Shown in pieces: positions 17,844 to 26,525 of a stretch of 64,000 nucleotides of DNA. The position numbers were made by a program, and so were the translations under genes. Positions within the stretch are counted from its first letter, which is position 1, and the number at the start of each line of letters is the position of its first letter. The DNA comes from Bin87 sp965197635 (lineage in GTDB: Bacteria; Chloroflexota; Dehalococcoidia; Lucifugimonadales; UBA3495). The stretch spans positions 620,001 through 684,000 of the forward strand of contig CBDANN010000008.1 of assembly GCA_965197635.1 (NCBI GenBank). Reading direction: 5' to 3'. The notes beneath the pieces were generated by a model that was not told where the DNA came from, did no database searches, and saw only the letters and a program-made list of their open reading frames with translations.

Positions 17844-18368
17844 CTTTCAAGACAATTGCTTTTCACTTGTCATTTATACGGAAAGAATCGCTGGACAACG
17901 ACACATTTCGCGATTTTTGCGATCAAAGTTGGTGGAAATTGGCACACCGGAACTCGTCCGGGGCGGCGATTGGAACGAAACGCAGAGCGCATACAACGCG
18001 ACCACATGGGACCCGAAACCATTCGAACCGGCTCCGCCTCAGGCCTTTGTTGACCTGCTGGGGGCATCGCGGGATGAAATCATGGCGGCAGTCGATTTGA
18101 ATTCCGCCTTGTTCTCTGCGGCGTTGAGAGAAAGCTGGAAATTGTGTTTTTCGGGGTCGTCGCCCCAATTGGGTGAGCTGGTGAAGCATGAATTGAAATC
18201 GAAAATCGATCCGGACGTATCTCTGAGCTGGACAGATCTGCGCGCTAGCGATTTGAGCGGCCGGGCACGGGCGTTTCAATCGCTTGTGGGAGGGGTGGCA
18301 TGGCATTGGAGAGGGCAGTAGCCGTCGCGGGCCTTACAACGCCTATTGACAAAAACACGTTGTGGTAA
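17844..18368 (+). pseudogene. Phage portal-like protein, C-terminal fragment
   Basis: The segment SRDEIMAAVDLNSALF...RESWKLCF followed by SDLSGRARAFQSLVGGG resembles the C-terminal region of HK97-type portal proteins, where a size check, a RESW-type segment and GRARAFQ-LV-GG motif occur. The frame slips at a G-rich site near 18290, after which MALERAVAVAGLTT continues the expected ending to a stop at 18366-18368. The 5' part is replaced by the IS110 remnant. It is likely a prophage leftover beside the tRNA gene. Confidence 0.45.
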
Positions 18369-18400
18369 TGACAGTGGCAACAGACACCCTAAAAGCCAAA

Positions 18401-18421
18401 ATCCCTACTCATAGTAGGGAT
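18401..18421 (-). terminator. Terminator after tRNA-Trp
   Basis: On the minus strand ATCCCTAC and GTAGGGAT form an 8-bp stem with a 5-base loop, followed by TTTTGGCTTTT. It begins five bases past the encoded CCA of the tRNA. Confidence 0.7.
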
Positions 18422-18425
18422 GCTT

Positions 18426-18499
18426 TGGCACCGGCGGCAGGAATCGAACCCGCATTTTCGGTTTTGGAGACCGATGCGTTACCATTACACCACGCCGGT
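18426..18499 (-). tRNA. trnW: tRNA-Trp (anticodon CCA)
   Basis: The cloverleaf folds well: acceptor ACCGGCG/CGCCGGT, D-arm with AATGGTAA loop, anticodon stem TCGGT/ACCGA with loop CTCCAAA, T-arm GCGGG-TTCGATT-CCTGC, discriminator G73 and encoded CCA. The anticodon CCA and G73 fit bacterial tRNA-Trp. Its 3' end faces the mobile region at 1-18.4 kb, which fits a tRNA used as an integration site. Confidence 0.93.
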
Positions 18500-18679
18500 G
18501 CGTGACGCTATTTTATCAACCGGTGAGTTGATGCGCAACTCGGACACAACACCGGTCTCCGTTACCGCGGGGTTGTGTCCCACGGGCCGGTTCAGCCAAC
18601 CCGACCACAGGAACACGATAAAGAACAGCAATGCCAGGGCTACGATGACCGCCAGCGCCAGACAGCCGTATCGCGCCAT
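18485..18679 (-). CDS. Small single-span membrane protein (uncertain)
   Basis: An ATG lies two bases after the stop of the CocE-type hydrolase gene, which suggests translational coupling. The 64 residues contain one strong membrane segment (CLALAVIVALALLFFIVFLW) with short polar ends. No family is recognised. The open frame ends 15 bases inside the tRNA-Trp gene, which is unusual and weakens the call. Confidence 0.35.
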   Translation of the reverse strand: MARYGCLALAVIVALALLFFIVFLWSGWLNRPVGHNPAVTETGVVSELRINSPVDKIASRTGVV

Positions 18680-18681
18680 GG

Positions 18682-20433
18682 CTACGACGGTATCACGGGC
18701 AGGCGCACTCGCGAAGGTCGCTGGCTGGCATGATGGATAGTTTGGACCGCTGGGATGCACTCGGTGGCAGCCCACGGGTCGCCGCTGGTATTGAAATTCC
18801 GGTCAAATCTGGGGAAGTTGCTGCTGCTGATTTCCAAACGAATGCGGTGGCCGGCCTTGAATACGTTGCTGGTTGCCACCAGGTCGATGGTGTACTCCTC
18901 AATGGCTCCCGGCGCAATGGGCTGGGCCGCGTCGGTGCCCTTACGGTAGCGACCCCGTATGATGCCGTCGGTCAGGTTACGGACCGCTCCGCACGGCTCG
19001 ACATCCACCAGCTTGGCGGTGAAGTCGGTGTCGGCAGCGGAGGTTGCGGCGAACAACGTGACCGTGATCGGTCCAGTGACTTCCAGGTCGGCGGCCAGAG
19101 GCGGCGTGGTGTAGCAGAGTACGTCGTTCCGGGTTTCGATCTCCTGCTGGTCGTAAGCGCCGCCCGGGATGAATGACGGTCCACAGCAGAGCGGGCCGCC
19201 GCGCGTCGGGACGGGGTCTCGCGGGTCGTACAGAAATACGTCCGCAGCCTCATCTTCAGGGGTTTCGGTGGACAAGGAGCCATTGCCGGAGGCGGAGTTG
19301 GCCTTGCCGCCGCTGTGCATATAGTAGTCGGTGTACCGGGTCCGGGCCAGGGGCCATTCCTGTTCATCTCGCCACTGGTTCGCGCCCATCACGAAGATGC
19401 GCACGGGCGGCTCGGTTTCGGCGCCGTTTGGTTCGTCCTTCAACCAGTGGTCGAACCAACGCAGTTGGACTCCGTCGGTGTCGATGGCCGCGCCAGCCGC
19501 GCCCAGTCCAAAGAAAAAATCGCCGGAGGTTTCGCCGAACGGCCCATGATGCCAGGGGCCAACGATGAGGCGCTGGCCGTCGCGCGCGACAGCATCCTCG
19601 GCCTGGGCCCGCATCCCCACGAAGTTACGCAAGGTGCCGAGCAGGAAGATGTCGTGCCAACCGCCTACGTGAAGGGCCGGCGTAGTGATATGTGGGTAGT
19701 GGTCTTCGATCCGCCACCGCTTCCAGTAGTCATCGCTGGCGGCGTGGCGAATCCAGTCGTAGAGATACCCGGCCAGGGGAGCCTTCAAGTGAGGCAATTC
19801 CACGATGGGCTGGTGCCGGAATGTGCAGTCGAGCTCGTTGAGGGCGGCAAGCAGGGCGGAACGGGTTCCGTCCGGCACGTCGTGGCGTCGGTTGACGGCG
19901 TCCATGTTGGCCAGGGTGAGCTGGCGCATCGTCCAGGACAGGGCAAATCCCCAGGCCAGCGCGCCGCCCTGATAGGTCCACCCCTCGTAATAATCGGACG
20001 CCGTGATGCCGGGTGCGATGCAGTTCAGCGCCGGCGGGTTGGTGATGGCGCAGAGCCACTGGGTCGCGCCCACGTAAGAACGTCCGAACATCCCGACCTT
20101 CCCGGCGCTCCATGGCTGGTCAGCGCACCAGGCCACCGTGTCGAAGCCGTCGTCGGGCTCGTCAAGGAAAGGATAGAACTCGCCCTCTGAGGTGTAGCGA
20201 CCCCGGGTGTCCTGGATGACCACCGCGTAACCGTGAGAGGCCGCCCGGATCACGTCCAGGCTGCCGGTACGCCCCTGGGACTTGTCGTATGGCGTGCGTT
20301 GAAGCAGGACGGGCAACGGTTCGGAGACGTCGGGACGGTACACGTCGGCATACAATTTCACGCCGTCGCGCATCGTCACGGGCAGCCCGAATTCGCTGCG
20401 GATTGCGGTATGTGGCCCCATTAGTTCTGGCAT
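18682..20433 (-). CDS. CocE/NonD-family hydrolase (X-Pro dipeptidyl-peptidase S15 fold)
   Basis: The 583-residue protein has the alpha/beta-hydrolase start VTMRDGVKLYADVYRP, VIQDTRGRYTSEGEF, and the nucleophile motif GMFGRSYVG near residue 120. The Asp comes in ALHVGGWHDIFL (near 255) and the His in IVGPWHHGPFGE (near 295), followed by the beta-sandwich PepX C-terminal domain (SDPRDP... to SNFPRFDRN). Members hydrolyse acyl esters or amides, including cocaine esterase and glutaryl acylases. The real substrate is unknown. No signal peptide is visible, so it should act in the cytoplasm. Confidence 0.88.
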   Translation of the reverse strand: MPELMGPHTAIRSEFGLPVTMRDGVKLYADVYRPDVSEPLPVLLQRTPYDKSQGRTGSLDVIRAASHGYAVVIQDTRGRYTSEGEFYPFLDEPDDGFDTVAWCADQPWSAGKVGMFGRSYVGATQWLCAITNPPALNCIAPGITASDYYEGWTYQGGALAWGFALSWTMRQLTLANMDAVNRRHDVPDGTRSALLAALNELDCTFRHQPIVELPHLKAPLAGYLYDWIRHAASDDYWKRWRIEDHYPHITTPALHVGGWHDIFLLGTLRNFVGMRAQAEDAVARDGQRLIVGPWHHGPFGETSGDFFFGLGAAGAAIDTDGVQLRWFDHWLKDEPNGAETEPPVRIFVMGANQWRDEQEWPLARTRYTDYYMHSGGKANSASGNGSLSTETPEDEAADVFLYDPRDPVPTRGGPLCCGPSFIPGGAYDQQEIETRNDVLCYTTPPLAADLEVTGPITVTLFAATSAADTDFTAKLVDVEPCGAVRNLTDGIIRGRYRKGTDAAQPIAPGAIEEYTIDLVATSNVFKAGHRIRLEISSSNFPRFDRNFNTSGDPWAATECIPAVQTIHHASQRPSRVRLPVIPS

Positions 20434-20497
20434 GAAAACACCTCCCGGATGGCGGCATTATACACCGACCCGGAGCGGGACCGGCCCCCAGCGGCGG

Positions 20498-21184
20498 CTA
20501 TTGTGTCCGGAACTGCGGGGTCAACAACCCGATTTGCAACACTGGTGGAAGGTTGTTGCGCGTAACTTGGAGACGGCCTTGGGGCTGCAACGCTCCGTCG
20601 GCAACGCCCAGCTCACGGAGGAACTCCCCGGGTCCTTGAGGCTCCACCAGGGAAGGTTCGCCTTCGGCGCGATAGTGCATGGGGATCAACCAGCGGGCGT
20701 CCAGCTGCTGGGCGGTCTGGTTGATGGCGCGATATGGCAGCAGATCGCGGTCGGCGCCCCCAGCGGGCGCGAGCACTACTTCGGCCGGCCCGATGAGGTC
20801 GATCTGCTGCGCCGTCAGCGGCTGGGTGATGTTCCCCAGGTGGCAGACGTTGATTCCGTCGATGGCGATGGCATACGCGACGTTGCGTTGGCTCCGGGGA
20901 ATACCATCAGGCAATGGCGTCATCACGGCGCGTATGGTGATGCCCTGGAACTCGTACTCGCCGGGTGTATTGAAAACGCGCGGTCCGCCTTCAACCTCAT
21001 CGGGACTGTTGTGCATCGGGTCGTTGTGGCTCACGGTGACCGCGACCACGTCAGAGATTTGCCGAGGATCGACACGCACCCCCAGGCCACCAATTCCCGA
21101 GGCGTAGGGGTCGGTGATGATGGAGAGCCCGGAGTTGGTCGAGCGCAGCCGAAAACAGGAGTGGCCCAGCCAGTAGATGTCCAT
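20498..21184 (-). CDS. Metallo-beta-lactamase-fold protein with degenerate metal site
   Basis: The protein (228 residues) follows the UlaG-like fold: MDIYWLGHSCFRL at the start, ITDPYASGIGG, VSHNDPMHN near residue 52, and the HLGN segment near 114. In active relatives the middle motif is HxHxDH and the later one HLGD. Here residues 55 and 57 are Asp and Met, and the late Asp is Asn, so two or more metal ligands are gone. It may have lost hydrolase activity or bind metal differently. It precedes or follows bioY and the CocE-type gene on the same strand with short gaps. Confidence 0.75.
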   Translation of the reverse strand: MDIYWLGHSCFRLRSTNSGLSIITDPYASGIGGLGVRVDPRQISDVVAVTVSHNDPMHNSPDEVEGGPRVFNTPGEYEFQGITIRAVMTPLPDGIPRSQRNVAYAIAIDGINVCHLGNITQPLTAQQIDLIGPAEVVLAPAGGADRDLLPYRAINQTAQQLDARWLIPMHYRAEGEPSLVEPQGPGEFLRELGVADGALQPQGRLQVTRNNLPPVLQIGLLTPQFRTQ

Positions 21185-21197
21185 AGGCAGGAGATCG

Positions 21198-21857
21198 TCA
21201 CGCCGATGGTGGACCGGGTTTGATGGCGAACCGATCCAGCAATGACCAACCCAAGGGCACCGCCAGACTGGCCACTATGAGTTTTGCCAAGTCGCCGGCA
21301 ACGAACGGGAGCAGTCCGCATTGCCATACGTTGGCGCAGCCCCAAGCGTCGGCCACGTTGGCGGGCAGGAACAGGTTAAGTTGAATCAAACCCGGAACGT
21401 AAAGCACGGCGTTGCCCAACAGCATGGCGGCCAGTATCCACGGGCGGCGATTCCACCCCCATTGGCAGAGGTAGCCCACCAGCGCGGCGGCCGGGATAAA
21501 ACCAACAATGTACCCGCCGGATGGCAACAGCCAGAACCAGCCTGACGCTCCTCCGGCAAAAAATGGGAGGAAACCGCCTTCAATGGCATACAGAGCCAGC
21601 GCCAATCCGCCGCGCCAACCGCCTAGCAATGCACCTACGAGCAGCACTGCGAAGGTCTGCCCGGTTATCGGAACGGGCGTGAAGCCCAGTGGGATCTTGA
21701 TCTGCGCGAACAGCGCCACCACCAGGCTACCCGCAATGACGAGGGCAAGGTCCCGGGCAATCCGTCGAGTGCCAACGGACTCGGGCAGGATGAGGTCGGC
21801 AATGGTTCCCGGAAGTGGCGCCGCCAGATCAGCGGCTGAAGCAAGGCGAGTTTGCAT
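21198..21857 (-). CDS. bioY: Biotin transporter BioY (ECF S-component)
   Basis: Six hydrophobic segments and the motifs IPLGFTPVPITGQTFAVLL, GALLGGWRGGLALALY and GFLPFFAGGASGWFWLLPSGGYIVGF identify a BioY substrate-binding membrane protein. It imports biotin, alone or with an ECF energy module. I chose the ATG at 21857 because BioY proteins begin near here; an open frame reaches 21923. Stop and next gene on the strand are 13 bases apart, so it may share a transcript with the metallo-beta-lactamase-fold gene. No biotin operator was found. Confidence 0.9.
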   Translation of the reverse strand: MQTRLASAADLAAPLPGTIADLILPESVGTRRIARDLALVIAGSLVVALFAQIKIPLGFTPVPITGQTFAVLLVGALLGGWRGGLALALYAIEGGFLPFFAGGASGWFWLLPSGGYIVGFIPAAALVGYLCQWGWNRRPWILAAMLLGNAVLYVPGLIQLNLFLPANVADAWGCANVWQCGLLPFVAGDLAKLIVASLAVPLGWSLLDRFAIKPGPPSA

Positions 21858-22274
21858 GGCGTATATATGGTATCTAGCATCCCTGATTGCGTCAAACCGA
21901 GTGCCAAGGGGGGAATGTCGCAACCCGATTGGGTCTATTTCGCCGCTTTTTCACCATCATGAACAACGGCCAACGGGATGCACTGCGGAACTCAGGGCAA
22001 TCGCGTCTAATTTTGGTGACACACGGAACCCATCTAATACGAGATCAGACGGCCCCCCATCGCTTGAAAATGGACTGCTGCAACGTCAACAGACGCGAAT
22101 TTCAGCCTATCTGCGGGTTTCATGTAACAACCAACACACTGGCATAGGGCGACATTATCAGCATTTAGAATTCAATGTCTCACTTCTTATTGTATATGTT
22201 GAAGATGCGATTGCCCTGCTGCGGAACTCCGGACGCTTGCCGCTCGTCGCAAGCCGATGGTATGGTGGTACCCC
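21858..22274. other. Divergent intergenic region between bioY and polX
   Basis: About 400 bases between two divergent genes. No gene or RNA is recognised. Base composition is lower in GC than the neighbours around 22080-22210. Promoters for both genes should lie here, but I could not pick a convincing pair. Confidence 0.4.
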
Positions 22275-24071
22275 ATGACTACCCCAATCAGCAACGATGA
22301 GATCGTCGAATTGTTCAACAACATGGCTGCCATGTTGGAGATCAAGGGCGACTCCGTCTTCAAGATTCGAGCTTACCAACGGGCGGCCAACACCATTGAC
22401 CAGTTGAGTTGGTCGCTGGCGGTGGCTGCGGCCTCCGGCGATGACCTGCGTAAAATACCAGGCGTCGGCAAAGCCATAAGCGAGAAAGTGCGGGAGTACG
22501 TGGCGACGGGCCAAGTGGCCGCTTACGACAGGTTGGCCGAGGAACTGCCGCCCAACGTCCTTGAACTATTGGAAGTCCCTGGGATGGGGCCGAAAACCGT
22601 CAAAGCCGCGGTGACAGAGTTGGGTATCGGTTCGGTGGCAGAACTGGAGCAGGCAGCCCTGGATGGCCGGTTGGCACAGCTGCCGCGTATGGGAAAGCGT
22701 TCGGTGGAAAACATCCTGCGGCACATCCGGGCCCACCGCATGAGGTCTGATCGCACGCCGCTGGGCATTGCCTCGGAAGTGTGCGCGGCGGTGTCGGCGC
22801 AGCTGTTTGATGTCTGTGCAAATCTGGTGAGCCTGACCCCGGCCGGTTCCTTGCGCCGTTGGGAGGAAACCATCGGCGATATAGACCTGATTGCCGTATC
22901 CGACAACCCCTCCGAAACGGGCGTGGCGTTGGCCGGGTTGCCGTCGGTTCGCGAGGTTCTGGTCCAGGGAGATGCCAAGACGTCGGTCGTCGTTGACCCC
23001 GGAATCCAGATCGACCTTCGCACCGGGGAACCGGACGCCCTGGGCGCGATGCTCCAGTATTTCACCGGCAGCCAGCAGCACAACATCCGCTTGCGCGATT
23101 ACGCCAACCGGCAGGGATTATCCCTGAACGAGTACGGCATTACGACCATCGAAACCGGGAATACCGAACACTTTGCTGACGAGGCATCCTTTTACGCCCG
23201 TTTGGGATTGCCCTGGATCCCGCCGGAGTTGCGCCGCGGCGCCGACGAGCTTGATGCGGCCCGTGACGGAAATCTGCCCAACCTGGTCACGGAAAACGAC
23301 CTTAAGGGCGACCTGCATTTGCACAGCGATTGGAGCGACGGAAAGTTTCCGTTGGAAGAAATGGTGGCTGCGGTTGCCGGGATGGGATACCAATACATGG
23401 CGCTTACGGACCACTCACAGGGTCTGGGCGTTGCCAACGGTTTGACCCCTGACCGACTGGCCCGTCAGATTGAGGTATTGAAGAGCCTCCAGGATCATTA
23501 TGCCATGACCATACTCTGCGGGTCGGAGGTGGATATCCGGGCCGACGGAGCGATGGACTTCCCCGACGACGTATTGGCGATGCTGGATTGGGTCGTCGCG
23601 TCGGTGCATAACGCCATGAGCCAGGACCGGGCCACCATGACCGTGCGAATCCGCCGTGCGATGGAGAACCCGCACGTGACCGTCATCGGCCATGCGTCCG
23701 CCCGCCTTTTGGGTCGTCGCGACCCGGTGGACTTCGACATCGAATCCCTGCTCCAAACTGCCCGCGACACCGGCACGGCCATGGAGCTCAACGCAGCGCC
23801 GGAGCGGTTGGACCTGAAAGATACTCACGCGGCCCGCGCCCGCGAGTTGGGCGTACCCTTGGTTATCAACACGGACTCTCACCACACGGATGGTTTGAAG
23901 AACCGCAGATTCGGCGTTGCCGTAGCGCGTCGCGCCCGGTGTGGCCCCGAACACGTCCTGAACACGTATTCGACAGACGAGTTTCTTGCCTGGCTGCGGT
24001 CTCCCAAGTCCCAGCGGACGGCGCGCTTCGACGCTATGGCCGCGGCGCGTGTCCCGGTGTCCCGGCAATGA
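22275..24071 (+). CDS. polX: DNA polymerase/3'-5' exonuclease PolX
   Basis: The protein combines a family X polymerase half with a PHP phosphoesterase half. HhH motifs (IPGVGKAISEKV and VPGMGPKTVKAA) lie in the first 120 residues, the nucleotidyl site GDIDLI near 200 and the third Asp in IQIDLR near 245. The PHP part has LHLHSDWSDG (near 345), LTDHS, SEVDI, SVHN, GHAS and NTDSHH. PolX fills small gaps in base-excision repair, and the PHP part trims 3' ends. ATG at 22275 gives MTTPISNDE, the normal family start. The stop overlaps the next gene by ATGA. Confidence 0.93.
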   Translation: MTTPISNDEIVELFNNMAAMLEIKGDSVFKIRAYQRAANTIDQLSWSLAVAAASGDDLRKIPGVGKAISEKVREYVATGQVAAYDRLAEELPPNVLELLEVPGMGPKTVKAAVTELGIGSVAELEQAALDGRLAQLPRMGKRSVENILRHIRAHRMRSDRTPLGIASEVCAAVSAQLFDVCANLVSLTPAGSLRRWEETIGDIDLIAVSDNPSETGVALAGLPSVREVLVQGDAKTSVVVDPGIQIDLRTGEPDALGAMLQYFTGSQQHNIRLRDYANRQGLSLNEYGITTIETGNTEHFADEASFYARLGLPWIPPELRRGADELDAARDGNLPNLVTENDLKGDLHLHSDWSDGKFPLEEMVAAVAGMGYQYMALTDHSQGLGVANGLTPDRLARQIEVLKSLQDHYAMTILCGSEVDIRADGAMDFPDDVLAMLDWVVASVHNAMSQDRATMTVRIRRAMENPHVTVIGHASARLLGRRDPVDFDIESLLQTARDTGTAMELNAAPERLDLKDTHAARARELGVPLVINTDSHHTDGLKNRRFGVAVARRARCGPEHVLNTYSTDEFLAWLRSPKSQRTARFDAMAAARVPVSRQ

Positions 24072-24871
24072 CCACCGTTGCGGACGAAATCGGTTTTGGG
24101 CTGACCACGATCTCCGGCAGCCTGGATTCGGGGGCGCTTCCCGCCCGTCAAAGTACGATCGAGCGATTGCAGGCGGAGGCCGGGCGAACCGAACCGTGGT
24201 ACGTCGCATTGTTGCGGGCCATCGGCGATTGGGACTTGCCCAGCGAAGAGATTGCCGGACGCCGCTGGCGCTACGTCATCGGCGGAGAGGCATTGGACTG
24301 GCTCACTCTTGCCCAGCGCCTTTGTATGGCTATTCCAGATGCGGTGCCCCCTGCCGACCTGGAGGCGCTGCTGTTCCGCGGCCAAGTGCCGGAAGGTGTG
24401 AGTTCGGAACGGTTCCGACAATTGATCGGCCCATTTCGTTATACGGCCCACCTGAATTTCTGGTACGGGGTGGTGGTCGAAGAAGCCTTGCAGCTGGTCA
24501 CGGAAGAAAGCATCCGCAAAAGTCGCTTGGCCCGCTGCTATGGCGACAGCGACAATGTGGTTGAGGAGGCGTTCCGCCATCTGTACGGCGATCCCCGGGA
24601 CGATTTGGTCGCGCAGTTTCTTGCGACGACTACCGGGAATTGGGGCCTCGATCCGGAGTTGCTGTCCTTGCCCGCATGGCATGAACTCACATATTGGCTA
24701 TTCAAGCGGCGTATCCACAAGTGGCATCCGGCCCGTGTCGCCAGTGACACCCGCCGGGGACTGGACCGCCTCAAGGAGTTACGCACCGACCTGTTGGGCG
24801 AATCTTCTGAGGGTCTTTGGGTCATTGACGACGTCATGCCGTTGCCATTGGCTCGAGGCAGACGGGCTTAG
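24068..24871 (+). CDS. Conserved protein of unknown function, coupled to polX
   Basis: The ATG overlaps the polX stop codon (ATGA), so the two are translated together. The 267-residue protein is soluble with no signal peptide. It starts ADEIGFGLTTISGSLDSG and contains WRYVIGGEALDWLTLAQRL and FKRRIHKWHP segments. No known domain was recognised. Coupling to a repair polymerase hints at DNA metabolism, but nothing in the sequence shows an activity. A bidirectional terminator follows at 24895. Confidence 0.75.
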   Translation: MTTVADEIGFGLTTISGSLDSGALPARQSTIERLQAEAGRTEPWYVALLRAIGDWDLPSEEIAGRRWRYVIGGEALDWLTLAQRLCMAIPDAVPPADLEALLFRGQVPEGVSSERFRQLIGPFRYTAHLNFWYGVVVEEALQLVTEESIRKSRLARCYGDSDNVVEEAFRHLYGDPRDDLVAQFLATTTGNWGLDPELLSLPAWHELTYWLFKRRIHKWHPARVASDTRRGLDRLKELRTDLLGESSEGLWVIDDVMPLPLARGRRA

Positions 24872-24894
24872 GGGCCGCCATCCAGGCAATTGGC

Positions 24895-24923
24895 GAAGGG
24901 GCGACCAACACGGTCGCCCCTTC
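24895..24923. terminator. Bidirectional terminator between convergent genes
   Basis: GAAGGGGCGACC and GGTCGCCCCTTC form a perfect 12-bp stem with a 5-base loop, followed by TTCTT. It serves the polX operon and, read the other way, rpsA. Confidence 0.8.
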
Positions 24924-24949
24924 TTCTTGGTAGCCGGGATGACCGACTG

Positions 24950-26050
24950 TTACAGTCCGTACACCTTGCGGTAGCTCAGGCTCATGCGTTTTCGCTCGGT
25001 GTCGATGCTGAGGATCTGCACCTTGATCAGTTGGCCCTGGTACACAATCTCTTTGGGGTGCTCCATGCGGCGCGCCGAAAGTTCCGAGATATGCACCAAG
25101 CCCTCAACCCAATCTTCCAACTTGACGAATGCGCCGAAATCCATCAGGCGGGTAACGGTTCCGTCAACGATGTCGCCAACATGATAGCGTTCGGGCACGG
25201 TGTCCCAAGGCTCGGGCTGGGTTCGCTTCAGGCTGAGGGAAATCTTGCTGTTCTCCCGGTCAACGCGCAACACTTTCAGCGTCAGATCGTCTCCAATACT
25301 GACCACTTCCTCGGGCGACTTGACCATTGACCACGACAATTCGGAGATCGGTACCAACCCCTCGGCGTCACCCAGGTCAACGAAGGCGCCAAAGCCGCGC
25401 ATGGAGCGCACCGTTCCCTGGACGATTTGGCCTTCCTGAAGTTCTTCCAACAGGCGTTCCTTGGCTGCATTGCGCATCTGCCGCCAGATACGGCGTTCCG
25501 TCAAGACCAATTTCTCGCGCTGAGCGTCCAATTCCAGGATGTTGAACCGGGCGTCTTCGCCGATGCGGGCGTCCAGATGCTCGATGCGGCCTTCCTTGGG
25601 AACAGGCGCCATCTGGGAGAAGGGAACGAAGCCTCTGACGCCTTGCCAGTCCACGACCAAGCCGCCTTTGTTGTGTTGGACCACCTTTGCGTCAAGTTCA
25701 GAGTCGATTCGGTGAAGTTCAATCAGGTCTTCCCAGACTTGCTTTTCCTGCGCCTGGTCATACGAGAACACCGCCATTCCGCCCGGCCCACGATTGTTGA
25801 GGTGAATGACGATCACGTTGCTGCCGGGGTGCATCTGCTCGCGTTTTTCGTCGGTGAGTGTCCGCATCTCCTGCGGCGGGACAATTCCCTCGGTTTTAAG
25901 GCCGGCGCTGATGACCATCCCCTCATCATCAATGCGCACGATTTCCCCGGTCACCAAGTCGCCTCTCCGGTATTCCCGCGGCGAAAACGCCGATTCGGGA
26001 AGCTGCGACATATCGGTGACTTCAATTACGTTCGGGTCCTGGGCTACCAT
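24950..26050 (-). CDS. rpsA: 30S ribosomal protein S1
   Basis: The 366-residue protein has four S1 RNA-binding domains, near residues 27-95, 113-178, 200-270 and 285-355. The third and fourth are the best conserved (SMRGFGAFVDLG, GLVPISELSWS; LMDFGAFVKLEDW, GLVHISELSARR). Four domains is the usual count in Chloroflexota and Gram-positives, against six in E. coli. S1 helps bring mRNA to the ribosome. The start is supported by AAGGAGC upstream. The gene diverges from valS. Confidence 0.92.
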   Translation of the reverse strand: MVAQDPNVIEVTDMSQLPESAFSPREYRRGDLVTGEIVRIDDEGMVISAGLKTEGIVPPQEMRTLTDEKREQMHPGSNVIVIHLNNRGPGGMAVFSYDQAQEKQVWEDLIELHRIDSELDAKVVQHNKGGLVVDWQGVRGFVPFSQMAPVPKEGRIEHLDARIGEDARFNILELDAQREKLVLTERRIWRQMRNAAKERLLEELQEGQIVQGTVRSMRGFGAFVDLGDAEGLVPISELSWSMVKSPEEVVSIGDDLTLKVLRVDRENSKISLSLKRTQPEPWDTVPERYHVGDIVDGTVTRLMDFGAFVKLEDWVEGLVHISELSARRMEHPKEIVYQGQLIKVQILSIDTERKRMSLSYRKVYGL

Positions 26051-26525
26051 CAGTTCAATTGCTCCTTACTCTTGCTGACGACCGAAAATAATTCGGCCGA
26101 ATAGGTCGAGCAGGTACTCGGTTTCTCTCGTGAAGCTCTTTCCCTACAATTCGCCTGCCTAATAATACTTATACAGGATGCAAATTGCAACTGCGATTAT
26201 TCGCCACCGGGAAATTGGGCCTGCTATCTGGCCGTTGCGTTGTCTCCCCCATGGCCTACCCGTCGTTGCAGTCCGCGTTCAATGTCGCCGGCGCTGGCAG
26301 CAATGGCGTCCCAGCGACGTGCGGAATGTGTCGCTCAATGTCCGCCCCGCGTCGCTGGGACACCGAGTTGCCGATGACGTATTCGATCCCGTGCCGGCGC
26401 GTTCTCTTATGGACAATTCCGCGGGTGCGGTGCTACCATTTTTTAGAAGAAACTCAACTGCGCCCATACCACCGGAGACATTGCCCGCAAGTGTTCATTA
26501 CGGTGGTATTTGTCTGGATGGTACG
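26051..26525 (+). promoter_or_regulatory. Long structured leader of valS
   Basis: This 475-base region has no credible gene. Two perfect stems stand out. GTCCCAGCGACG (26308-26319) pairs with 26350-26361 across a 30-base loop. ATACCACCG (26466-26474) pairs with CGGTGGTAT (26501-26509) just 16 bases before the start codon, where it could hide the ribosome site. Aminoacyl-tRNA synthetase leaders are often T-boxes, but the canonical 14-base T-box sequence is not seen; only GGTGGTA matches its core. Regulation by this leader is an inference. Confidence 0.45.

Noticed and set aside
18426..18499. A duplicated tRNA 3' end within 1-18 kb as attachment site
   Set aside because: I looked for a second copy of the T-arm and acceptor sequence and found none in the window; it could lie outside.
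19315..20190. Plus-strand frame opposite the CocE-type hydrolase
   Set aside because: No motif and no start signal; the minus-strand gene has a complete catalytic set.
26178..26525. An extended N-terminus of valyl-tRNA synthetase
   Set aside because: The extra 116 residues resemble nothing in ValRS, and the family start motif begins after 26526; the region forms stable stems.
26441..26525. Canonical T-box before valS
   Set aside because: The conserved 14-base T-box sequence is absent; only a GGTGGTA core is seen. Kept only as an open question in the findings.
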